A stretch of 28,940 bases of DNA from a virus (IMGVR_UViG_3300031565_000257:1-28940), one strand, 5' to 3'. Positions 8,034 to 15,405 are shown, numbered from the stretch's first letter. Translations and numbers: made by a program. Notes: generated from the sequence alone by a model not told the origin.

Positions 8034-9533
8034 TTATATTATAATTGCTGCTGATATACCGGCTGGAGCAGGACATGCTGCAGTTAATGTAGTAACTGGA
8101 GTGAATGGACAATAAGTATCAACGCTATTAACAGTTACTTTAACTCTTAACTTGTAGCTAGTAGCTATAGATAACCCTAAGAATGTTCCTGCTAATACGG
8201 CAGGTCCAGCTAATAATTGAACTTGACTACTTAATAAAGTATCGCCAGCGTTATTCCAAAGTTCTACAGTATAAGTAGCAGTACCTGAAATAATGTTACC
8301 ACTATAAGTAATGCTACCAGTAGTTTGATTATAAGTCATAGCTGGACAAATAGCGTCATTGATTATTGTTGATTGTAATACTGATTGACAAGTAGAACTT
8401 GTTGAAGCGTTTGTTAAACAGTTATCAATAGTAATGGTAATATTAGCGCTTGTATTAATAGGGGTTCCTGCTAATGGAAGAATGTATCCAGTAGGATTGT
8501 TCAAGAAAGCCACGATATTAAAACGAGTAGTATATGATCCACCAGTAGAATCAGAAACTGTAATTAATACACCAGAAGGATCACATGTTGCGAATCCAGA
8601 AGGTATTGTTCCTGATACATATAATGTTAGGGTGTCACCATTAAGTACTGATTGAAGACTAACTAGTATATCGTCGCATGCTGCAGGACAACAGTTAACT
8701 TGAATATTTCTTACTGCACTTCTTAAATCACAAATGGTTAACCATATATTATTAATAGACGCGGCCAAATTAGTAATGTTATTATCCCATCCTGGAATAG
8801 ATCCCATATTACCTCCGCCACCACCTAAGGTGTCTGACTGAGATAGTGCACTACATTGTTGAGCAATAGCATCGTAAATATCACTAGGTCCACCAGTAGC
8901 TCCAATTAATAAACAGAACTGTTGTTCAAGAGCCATAACCACATTCTCTACTAGAGTAGGATTAGGAGAAAGAACACATTGAGGGGTGATTAATACAGGA
9001 GTTAAGTTATCAATCTGAGCTTGTTGTCCATCTTGAGTTTGCTGAAGTTCTGTAATTTGTGTAGTATGAGTAGCAATAACAGATTGATCAAGACCTAATT
9101 GCTGAACCATATTACATATAGTATTACCTATCGCTGTAACATATTCCTGAATAGTCATCGTAGTAACTAAGTCCCCAAAAGGATTAGTATAATAGAAGCA
9201 TTCTGCAATAGGAACCTGAATATCTTGATTACCTCCTGAGCTAGGTGTTGTAGGATCTATACCCGAAAGAGTGCATATCTTATTAACAAGAAGCTGGATT
9301 AATCCTTGAATATCTACCGGAGTAGCAGTACCTAAATTAAGACAAGATAGATCATAGTTAGAGATGTCTAACTGATCCATGATAGCACATAATTCTGTAG
9401 CTAATTTATAAACTACATCACTTATAGTATCTCCCTTACAAAGCTTGATACATTCAATATCTGGACCTTGCCAAATTACACAATTTGAGGAAATTGGATT
9501 ACATCCTGGAGTATCTGCATTTAATGGCTTCAT
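8034..9533 (-). CDS. fiber protein with docking module, coiled coil and Ig/FN3-like repeats
   Basis: 499 aa. Residues about 10-45 contain a docking-like module (NCVIWQGPDIECIKLCKGDT) shared with the 177-aa neighbour. Residues about 160-180 form a short coiled coil (Gln-rich ITELQQTQDGQQAQIDNL). A glycine hinge (LGGGGGNMG, about 235-243) leads to the segment ICDLRSAVRNIQVNCCPAAC, and from about residue 290 to the end there are two beta-sandwich-like units, the last resembling FN3 (LSIATSYKLRVKVTVNSV). This anchor - coil - hinge - beta-domain layout is typical of trimeric phage fibers. It is the first gene behind the promoter at 9551-9582. The exact partner and receptor are unknown. Confidence 0.78.
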   Translation of the reverse strand: MKPLNADTPGCNPISSNCVIWQGPDIECIKLCKGDTISDVVYKLATELCAIMDQLDISNYDLSCLNLGTATPVDIQGLIQLLVNKICTLSGIDPTTPSSGGNQDIQVPIAECFYYTNPFGDLVTTMTIQEYVTAIGNTICNMVQQLGLDQSVIATHTTQITELQQTQDGQQAQIDNLTPVLITPQCVLSPNPTLVENVVMALEQQFCLLIGATGGPSDIYDAIAQQCSALSQSDTLGGGGGNMGSIPGWDNNITNLAASINNIWLTICDLRSAVRNIQVNCCPAACDDILVSLQSVLNGDTLTLYVSGTIPSGFATCDPSGVLITVSDSTGGSYTTRFNIVAFLNNPTGYILPLAGTPINTSANITITIDNCLTNASTSSTCQSVLQSTIINDAICPAMTYNQTTGSITYSGNIISGTATYTVELWNNAGDTLLSSQVQLLAGPAVLAGTFLGLSIATSYKLRVKVTVNSVDTYCPFTPVTTLTAACPAPAGISAAIII

Positions 9534-9550
9534 CTTAGTTTGTTCTATTA

Positions 9551-9582
9551 TTAATATACATAAATTTTATCAGTCTGGCAAA
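9551..9582 (-). promoter_or_regulatory. Bacteroidota-type promoter for the 499-aa fiber gene
   Basis: On the minus strand TTTG (9582-9579), exactly 20 bases, then TATATTAA (9558-9551). This is a full -33 match and a good -7 match for the Bacteroidota primary sigma factor. It lies in the 62-base gap between the 977-aa and 499-aa genes, about 18 bases before the ATG at 9533. Spacing and sequence equal those at 14805-14836. Confidence 0.65.
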
Positions 9583-9595
9583 TATTTTTAACATG

Positions 9596-12529
9596 CTATC
9601 CACAGGTTCCTAGACTACAATCACCTAAGGTTGTGGCTATTGTATAATCAAAAGGAGAGCATAGAGTAGTCGGTGTTGCTTCAGAACATAAATAATGTGT
9701 CCCAAAAGGTAATACTATATTTTGAATAATACTATCACAATCTACATACTCAAAGTTACACATAGCTGCAGGATTTGTTACATCAATACGATAACATACA
9801 CAGTTCTGAATTGTAGGATTCAATATTAAACCTGAGCTTAAATTTTCTGGAGCTGGGCAATCATCAGGTGGTATTATTATATCAGCTGTAACATCATATG
9901 GCGGCTCACATACTAAGGTAGGATTAAATACTAATATCTCTGCAGTAACTCCACAAGGAGGACAGCATATACTTAAAGTAGACTTACACAACTCAGGATC
10001 GTATAGAGCTCTAAAATCTAATAATGCTTTCTTAATAGCCCACTTCTGTAAATCTTCTTCACAACAAACAGTAATACCATATCTCTTACTAAGCATAGTA
10101 TTATACACCTGTTCTGCAAACTTACAATTAACTTTTTCAGTATACTCAGGAGAACATCCCGCAGTATAATATCCTGGTTTAATTCTTCTTAGATGTAAAT
10201 CTACTGGTATAGGTGGTATAAAAGGAACACATTCAGCACAACTGTCATATACAACAGTAACCGTTGTTCCAGAATCAATAGCACCGTCACAATCAGGGGC
10301 TGAAAAAACCTCCCAACATCTAATTCCTGAATTAGCAAGATTAACAATCTTACCTAAATAAGCACTATAATCATCTGAAACTTTTATTGTCTCTTGAGTA
10401 TCACAGTCTACTAGAAGGTAGCATTCTGGTGTACATTCTTCACATGTAGTATATGATGCTCCAGTTATAGTAACAGGAATAGAACCTTGACATCCTGGGG
10501 CTTCAGACACTAGATAACAAACACCACTTCCTTGAAGTGTTATATAAGATCCTATATAAGTACTAAGATCAGTGTTTGTTAAAATAGAAGAAGTGGCTCC
10601 ACTACAATCGGTTAATAAATAACAACATGGATTATATGGTACTGAATCAGTACAATTACACTCAGGCTCTACTACACCACAAAAATTAATAGTACATCCT
10701 GGATTACAAACATATCCTGTAGTAGTACCACTAGTTACAATCTTACCTGCTAAATTAGCTGTAGAAAATAATATATAAGGTGTTAAAGCAGCAGGGCTTG
10801 CAACAGCTTGTAATTGAGGAAATGTAGCATCATATATCTCAAAAGCTAACCCGTAATTTAAACCGGTATCAAGACCTTCAACTTTAAAGATATTATTTCC
10901 AGCGTTTAGAGTAATAGGAAACAGCGCCCATGAAAAGAATCCAAAAGGACCTGCTGAACTATCTATTAGTAATTGACCATTAATACTTAATTTATACGCG
11001 TCATCAGCAGCAATACCTATTAGGTAGGTTTTAGTAGTAGGAATATTCTGACAGATATCCATTCCCCACCATTCATTAGTAGGTAAACCAGCTGGCCATA
11101 CCCCGGCTTGATTTAATCTACCTGGGTTAAGAGGAATTGGTCCTGTATTATCCCAACCCCAAGTTATATTACCAGATGTAGGGGCTATGGATCCTGTTGA
11201 CACTAATGGTGTTAATAAAGCATCCCTTAATTGTGGATAACTAAAATAGGGAAATACTCCAGATCCTGGAGGGCTTGTAGGAATTCCCGTAGTAGGGCTA
11301 GCAGTAATAGGAAAAGATGCACTTGTAATATCTGGATAAAGTACAGCTCCCCATATAGTATTGTAAGCTGAACCTGTAACGGTACTAGTTAAGGCAATAG
11401 GGTTTGAATTAGTAGCTGGTGTTAATGATGAGGTTTCACAATCTCCTGAAATAGGATTATAAGAATACCCATCAGGACATCCGCAATAATCAGGATCAGG
11501 AGGGTTAGTATCTATCCAGGTCCACGTTGCTTGAATATTATCTAATGTAATATCTTGTAAAATATTAGCTGAGAATAAGTTTATAGAGTGATAAATCTGA
11601 CTTCCTGCAATATCTGTACCACCAATAAATCCTTTAAAAGACTCATAAATATGAGCAGCTAAAAGATCATATCCACCTAATCCACCACCATTATCAATAA
11701 TAAGACCGGGTAAAGTAAATCCTCCTGTACCAGTATATCTAGTACCATCACTGGTTGTTGCTACAGTAGCTCCATTACCATCTGTTAACCAGGTTAAATG
11801 ACGACCCGTCCCCGATAATGTAAAAGGAGAAGTGAAAGTTGCACCTGAATCAATCGATACTACTGGAGCTAGTTCACCTAGAGCACTTACGCTAGTTAGA
11901 TTAGGTAATAATAAAACACCTACGATCTTATCTGCAGGTGTACCTGTTTGACTAAAAGTAAACCCTCCATTAAGTAGGGACCATGTATTACCTCCATCAT
12001 TAGTAAATGCTATACGATCTCTTCCTCCAACAACACCATGTGTAGGTGTAGCAAAATGAATAGACCATGCTTCTGTCATAGAAGGAGGGAGTGACCCGAC
12101 TACTAGGTCAAAGGTCAATCCACCATCTATACTTTTTATAATATACCCCGTTTGTTCGCAGGCATATACAGTATTAGTATCTACCCAGGTTACTTCTGTA
12201 AAAACAGGAATAACACCTAGTCCACTAATCGCAGTTCCATAAGTACCACCTGGAATAGTCCAAGTAACACCTTTATTTAATGATAAAGCTAACCCATAAT
12301 ACAAAGGGTTAATCCCTTGATTTGAATCACCTACAGCTATTACTTTATCCCCGTTAGTAGGATCTGTCTCAATATCATATAATGTAAAGGTAGAACCGCT
12401 GGCAATACCTCCTAATGCTAATGATATATCTACCAGATTAGGATTTACAGAAACAGTTGAAACACCAACTAGATCATCTAATCTTTTTATAGATCCATTA
12501 TTACTACAGAAATAAGTTCTAGCTATCAT
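9596..12529 (-). CDS. large mosaic tail fiber: Asp-box beta-propeller, PA14-like domain, tandem Cys repeats
   Basis: 977 aa with about 42 cysteines. Residues 1-340 contain Asp-box (BNR) motifs SLNKGVTW (83-90), SIDGGLTF (133-140), TNDGGNTW (176-183) and a later SIDSGATF, as in sialidase/Ycf48-like beta-propellers; no catalytic sialidase residues can be identified. An EGF-like Cys stretch follows (YCGCPDGYSYN). Residues about 440-590 look like a PA14/galactose-binding domain (AADDAYKLSINGQLLIDS, then LNAGNNIFKVEGLD). Two tandem copies of a 65-70-residue unit, CYLLxDC...SG..C(Y/W)xV..AP.C.G...C.EC, lie at about 633-698 and 700-768. The last 200 residues are a Cys-rich domain. It ends in TAG, rare in this window. 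I read it as the main host-binding fiber; a carbohydrate ligand is inferred. Confidence 0.8.
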   Translation of the reverse strand: MIARTYFCSNNGSIKRLDDLVGVSTVSVNPNLVDISLALGGIASGSTFTLYDIETDPTNGDKVIAVGDSNQGINPLYYGLALSLNKGVTWTIPGGTYGTAISGLGVIPVFTEVTWVDTNTVYACEQTGYIIKSIDGGLTFDLVVGSLPPSMTEAWSIHFATPTHGVVGGRDRIAFTNDGGNTWSLLNGGFTFSQTGTPADKIVGVLLLPNLTSVSALGELAPVVSIDSGATFTSPFTLSGTGRHLTWLTDGNGATVATTSDGTRYTGTGGFTLPGLIIDNGGGLGGYDLLAAHIYESFKGFIGGTDIAGSQIYHSINLFSANILQDITLDNIQATWTWIDTNPPDPDYCGCPDGYSYNPISGDCETSSLTPATNSNPIALTSTVTGSAYNTIWGAVLYPDITSASFPITASPTTGIPTSPPGSGVFPYFSYPQLRDALLTPLVSTGSIAPTSGNITWGWDNTGPIPLNPGRLNQAGVWPAGLPTNEWWGMDICQNIPTTKTYLIGIAADDAYKLSINGQLLIDSSAGPFGFFSWALFPITLNAGNNIFKVEGLDTGLNYGLAFEIYDATFPQLQAVASPAALTPYILFSTANLAGKIVTSGTTTGYVCNPGCTINFCGVVEPECNCTDSVPYNPCCYLLTDCSGATSSILTNTDLSTYIGSYITLQGSGVCYLVSEAPGCQGSIPVTITGASYTTCEECTPECYLLVDCDTQETIKVSDDYSAYLGKIVNLANSGIRCWEVFSAPDCDGAIDSGTTVTVVYDSCAECVPFIPPIPVDLHLRRIKPGYYTAGCSPEYTEKVNCKFAEQVYNTMLSKRYGITVCCEEDLQKWAIKKALLDFRALYDPELCKSTLSICCPPCGVTAEILVFNPTLVCEPPYDVTADIIIPPDDCPAPENLSSGLILNPTIQNCVCYRIDVTNPAAMCNFEYVDCDSIIQNIVLPFGTHYLCSEATPTTLCSPFDYTIATTLGDCSLGTCG

Positions 12530-12546
12530 TGCTAAATTTTTAAGTT

Positions 12547-12735
12547 TTATCTATGTGGATTAGGAGTGGCGCTAACATTACTAGGTGCTGAAGCAGGTTG
12601 TGCTTTTGCAATCTCTTTAAGACCTAGTTCATATTTACCCACACATTTTGTACATACAGTAGCTCCATTAGAAGCTTTTGTAATTTTAGCCCCTGCACAT
12701 CCTACGCATGGGGTCTTACAGTTTGGACACATCAT
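12547..12735 (-). CDS. 62-aa mini-protein with three CxxC motifs
   Basis: 62 aa. Cysteines lie at 3/6, 10/13 and 28/31, giving three CxxC pairs in the first half, like a small zinc-ribbon or zinc-knuckle module. A helix (GKYELGLKEIAKAQ) follows, then a Pro/Ser/Ala-rich disordered tail. It sits between a 183-aa virion-like gene and the 977-aa fiber with gaps of about 20 bases on each side, on the same strand and probably the same mRNA. It could be a small metal-binding assembly factor or chaperone for the Cys-rich fibers. I do not recognise a named family. The ORF is short, but its regular Cys spacing and close fit in the operon make it credible. Confidence 0.68.
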   Translation of the reverse strand: MMCPNCKTPCVGCAGAKITKASNGATVCTKCVGKYELGLKEIAKAQPASAPSNVSATPNPHR

Positions 12736-12756
12736 ATTATATTGGTTTTAGTTGGT

Positions 12757-13308
12757 TTAACATGTAGTACAGTTCATCTTACCTAATAACTTAATAGCAT
12801 AATTGTAAAGCTCCATGCCTTTATTAGGATTATGACAAAATTCTACTTCAGCCTTAGCTGCTTTTAATAATTGTTCTATGTACCCGATCTGCTCTAATTT
12901 CGCTTTAGTAGAAGCTGGAGGATCGCATGTACCTAGATCAATATCACAATAAACAGCCTGAACCTTATTTAAGGCTGTAGTAATTCTTAAATGGTTATAT
13001 TCTACATATACTGATTCATTAGGAGACACACTATATCTAATAATATAGATACCATCAGCAATATCCCAATACAATGTACCACAATCTGATACTTGCAATC
13101 CTAGATCACAAGCAGTTAAATTAAGAGTAAACCCTACCTGAATATCAGTATCTGTAAAATTAATAGGATATGTAAAACCTGGAGGGGTTATTTGTAATAA
13201 AGGACAAACGGGTGCTGAGTTGGGATTATAGATACTAGTATCTACGACACGTAGAATACATTTGTTTAGTGTATCCGGGGTTTCTAAGCTTAAGACATGT
13301 TGCGCCAT
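12757..13308 (-). CDS. virion protein of the fiber block, adaptor-like
   Basis: 183 aa. Residues 1-120 look beta-rich and contain VDTSIYNPNSAPVCPLLQIT followed by PPGF, a pattern I remember from small structural proteins of Bacteroidota phages. Several Cys are spaced through this part. Residues 120-183 are helical (AKLEQIGYIEQLLKAAKAEV, GMELYNYAIKLLGKM), ending CTTC. It is the first gene after the 460-aa protein's terminator and has its own candidate promoter at 13327-13358. A beta domain plus terminal helices beside fiber genes suggests an adaptor that joins fibers to the particle. This is inference from layout, and no enzymatic motif is visible. Confidence 0.72.
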   Translation of the reverse strand: MAQHVLSLETPDTLNKCILRVVDTSIYNPNSAPVCPLLQITPPGFTYPINFTDTDIQVGFTLNLTACDLGLQVSDCGTLYWDIADGIYIIRYSVSPNESVYVEYNHLRITTALNKVQAVYCDIDLGTCDPPASTKAKLEQIGYIEQLLKAAKAEVEFCHNPNKGMELYNYAIKLLGKMNCTTC

Positions 13309-13326
13309 AATGATAGTTGTAGATTA

Positions 13327-13358
13327 CAAATATAAAAGAAAAAAGGGAGAAGGAGAAA
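13327..13358 (-). promoter_or_regulatory. candidate promoter overlapping the preceding terminator
   Basis: On the minus strand TATATTTG (13334-13327) matches the Bacteroidota -7 element TAnnTTTG exactly. Twenty bases upstream is TTTC (13358-13355), three of four bases of the -33 element, inside the loop of the terminator hairpin. The ATG of the 183-aa gene is 19 bases downstream. Confidence 0.5.
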
Positions 13359-13379
13359 CTATCTTCCCTCTCCCTTTTT
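13337..13379 (-). terminator. Rho-independent terminator after the 460-aa structural gene
   Basis: GGGAGA (13345-13350) pairs with TCTCCC (13369-13374), extended outward by five A-T pairs and inward by GGA/TCC (13352-13354 with 13365-13367). On the minus strand the stem ends in a run of six T. It begins about 18 bases after the TAA of the 460-aa gene. Its G/A-rich stem resembles the terminator behind the major capsid gene. Confidence 0.85.
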
Positions 13380-13396
13380 CTAGATTAAAATTTAGA

Positions 13397-14779
13397 TTAC
13401 GGTGCAGTATCTGGCACAATAACACAAGGTGTACAATCAAATGTCTCAAATTCAACACAATCTGTACAAGCTGATAACCATGTAGTCATAGCCGCTTCAA
13501 ATGCCGCATTAGCTGTATTTGTAATAACCTCATTCATGTAACGGTCGTTATCAAAAGTACCCGATGGGTTGTTGAAACGAGGAACACTATGTAAGATATA
13601 GTAACGAGTATACAATGCATTACGGTTGATAGCGTTAAGGATATCATCTCCTTGAGTGATCTCTCTTACACGAATATCAGTAGCGAAAAAGTTCTGTAAG
13701 TAAGACTCAGCCTTGATCAAGTCACGAACAACTTGCTCACCAAAGCCCATACCTTGAACACCTAAACAATCGTTGTATACACAAACACCTTCGAATACGC
13801 AAGGATCACCATTGTAATCTACTAATGAAGCATAAATTTTAACTGTTTCTTTCTCGAAGAAATCAGTGCATTGAAAAGAGCAGTTACCAAACTTAGTCTC
13901 AACATACGCTCCGAATAAACGAAGACCTGCATCATTTGCATTAGGAAGTGCACTGTTCCAAGCAAGAGCTTGTACAGATGGACCATATTGATCAACACCA
14001 GCAGCTGTAGACCACCATTCTGCAGGAGTTACAGGAGTTGCTGTTCCATCAAGTGTTACAGTAGTTCCTGGAGCATACCAAGCTACACCAGTGTAGTCAT
14101 AAACTACAGGAGCAACTAAGTCTTTTAAATATGCATTTTCAACTAAAGCCTTAGCCCAAGCTAAGTACACTAATGTAGGATCTACTGCAGTTGGAGTAGG
14201 TCCAGAACAACATCCAGTGTAAGCTGATAATGTTTGATAAGCATTATGATTTAAGAAACGTAATGCAGGAGATCCTTTAATATCAATACGCAAGTAGTAA
14301 GTTTCATCACAAAGGTACTCGAAAGCACAGTTACTCTGAAGCGTTGCTCCTTGGAAATTGTTTACAGGTAAATCAGGAATATCAGTCTGAGGTGTATAAC
14401 CTACAGAAACAACCGCTTGTTGAGGAGTACAAGCATCTACACGGTAGAAGTTTTGTACATACTTAGGGTTGATCATCTTAGACTTGTTAGTCTCTTTGTA
14501 TCCACCATGGTAAGCACCAATCTTATCATTAGCTAGTAATGAAGAAGAGGCTAAGTAAACATTACAACAACTATCGAAAGTTGTCTTTAGTAAGTTTGTT
14601 TTAGGGTCGAATAAACCGAAATACCCTGGAGTTAATCTCGAAAGATCAGCTGTTGAAGTACCTGGAGTAGTTAAAAATCCACCTGTTGAAGCTGGATCTG
14701 ATGGTGTAGGAGCACCTGGGGTTCTCGTAGCACCGTTACCAAGAAACATCTTGGTATAAGCATGATTAAAATAAGCCAT
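13397..14779 (-). CDS. putative abundant virion protein (460 aa), separately transcribed
   Basis: 460 aa, no signal peptide or membrane segment. The N-terminal 60 residues are Gly/Pro/Thr-rich (MAYFNHAYTKMFLGNG...). The body is mixed alpha/beta with scattered Cys, including CC pairs. The C-terminal part is helical (VVRDLIKAESYLQNFF), ending in a Cys cluster (CTDCVEFETFDCTPC). It has its own promoter (14805-14836) and a strong terminator (13337-13379). Compared with neighbouring tail genes it uses more C-ended codons (AAC, TAC, TTC) and CGT for Arg, as the capsid gene does, which suggests very high expression. I infer a second major structural protein, for example a tail, collar or cargo protein. 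I do not recognise the family. Confidence 0.78.
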   Translation of the reverse strand: MAYFNHAYTKMFLGNGATRTPGAPTPSDPASTGGFLTTPGTSTADLSRLTPGYFGLFDPKTNLLKTTFDSCCNVYLASSSLLANDKIGAYHGGYKETNKSKMINPKYVQNFYRVDACTPQQAVVSVGYTPQTDIPDLPVNNFQGATLQSNCAFEYLCDETYYLRIDIKGSPALRFLNHNAYQTLSAYTGCCSGPTPTAVDPTLVYLAWAKALVENAYLKDLVAPVVYDYTGVAWYAPGTTVTLDGTATPVTPAEWWSTAAGVDQYGPSVQALAWNSALPNANDAGLRLFGAYVETKFGNCSFQCTDFFEKETVKIYASLVDYNGDPCVFEGVCVYNDCLGVQGMGFGEQVVRDLIKAESYLQNFFATDIRVREITQGDDILNAINRNALYTRYYILHSVPRFNNPSGTFDNDRYMNEVITNTANAAFEAAMTTWLSACTDCVEFETFDCTPCVIVPDTAP

Positions 14780-14804
14780 TGTTTTTTGTTTTTATAAATA
14801 TATA

Positions 14805-14836
14805 ATAATATAACGAATTATCTTGGATATTGCAAA
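14805..14836 (-). promoter_or_regulatory. Bacteroidota-type promoter of the 460-aa gene
   Basis: On the minus strand TTTG (14836-14833), exactly 20 bases, then TATATTAT (14812-14805). This matches the Bacteroidota -33/-7 arrangement and is the same design as at 9551-9582. The leader of about 20 bases before the ATG at 14779 is A-rich (AAAAACAAAAAACA) with no Shine-Dalgarno sequence. Confidence 0.65.
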
Positions 14837-14871
14837 TTTATTTTAGGTATAATAATTTTTTAAATTATTTG

Positions 14872-15405
14872 TTAATCCCCACCCATTTCATTATCTAGGA
14901 ATCTTAAGCCTACTTTATCTTCCCCAAAAGCAGCAAGTTTATCTACCCAAGTTTGGGTTTTATCATGCTCTTCTACTTGTTCTTTTAAGTATCTAAGGCA
15001 AAGTTCATATAACATATGATCACCTTTTTTCATAGCGTCTGTAGCCATAACTTTAATTTGCTTAGTAATCACTATTTCATGTTCAAAAGAAGCTCTGATA
15101 ATTTCAGGTAAACCTTGATAAGTAGAAGGTTGTTTTTCAAGAACAGCTGTTTCAGGAGTTACCCCCATAGATAATAAGTAAGTCCTTGACCAATCAGCAT
15201 GTGTAGCTTCTTCTTTTGAATAAGCTAACCAAAGTTTAGCTGCTCCCATGTATCCTTCATTGTTTAACCACATAGACATGGATAAATAAATTCTAGAAGA
15301 TAAATCTTCTTGTTGTATACGATACTGCAAATATTTAATACAATCTTCACTAATCATTGGATTGTGAGATTTTTTATAAGGTCTTTTTAAAAATTCTTGT
15401 GCCAT
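14872..15405 (-). CDS. phage-encoded bacterial ferritin (FtnA type), ferroxidase-active signature
   Basis: 177 aa. From Met17 onward the protein aligns without shift to remembered E. coli FtnA: Glu33 (FtnA E17), Tyr40 (Y24), Glu66 and His69 in EEATH (E50, H53), Glu110 in FEHE (E94), Gln143 and Glu146 in EQVEEH (Q127, E130). The third iron site also fits: Glu65, Glu142, Glu145. The haem-ligand Met of bacterioferritin is absent, so this is a ferritin. It should oxidise Fe(II) with O2 or peroxide and store Fe(III) in a 24-subunit shell. Residues 1-16 (MAQEFLKRPYKKSHNP) are a basic extension lacking in FtnA. It lies 12 bases after a connector-like gene, on the same strand as the virion genes. Whether it is packaged or acts in the host cell is unknown. 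Start could also be Met17 (15357). Confidence 0.93.
   Translation of the reverse strand: MAQEFLKRPYKKSHNPMISEDCIKYLQYRIQQEDLSSRIYLSMSMWLNNEGYMGAAKLWLAYSKEEATHADWSRTYLLSMGVTPETAVLEKQPSTYQGLPEIIRASFEHEIVITKQIKVMATDAMKKGDHMLYELCLRYLKEQVEEHDKTQTWVDKLAAFGEDKVGLRFLDNEMGGD

Noticed and set aside
7707-8054. Plus-strand frame of 115 codons over the FN3 gene
   Set aside because: Antisense of a clearly coding gene with a recognisable FN3 domain, and no promoter or partner on the plus strand.
14851-14869. AT-only inverted repeat (AATAATTT/AAATTATT) after the ferritin gene, considered as a terminator
   Set aside because: Eight A-T pairs with a three-base loop and no T-run afterwards on the minus strand; too weak to call.
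14872-15405. Bacterioferritin or Dps as alternative name for the ferritin-like gene
   Set aside because: The haem-ligand Met between the Glu and His of the ExxH motif is Ala here, and the intra-subunit ferroxidase ligands plus the third iron site match FtnA, while Dps uses inter-subunit ligands.
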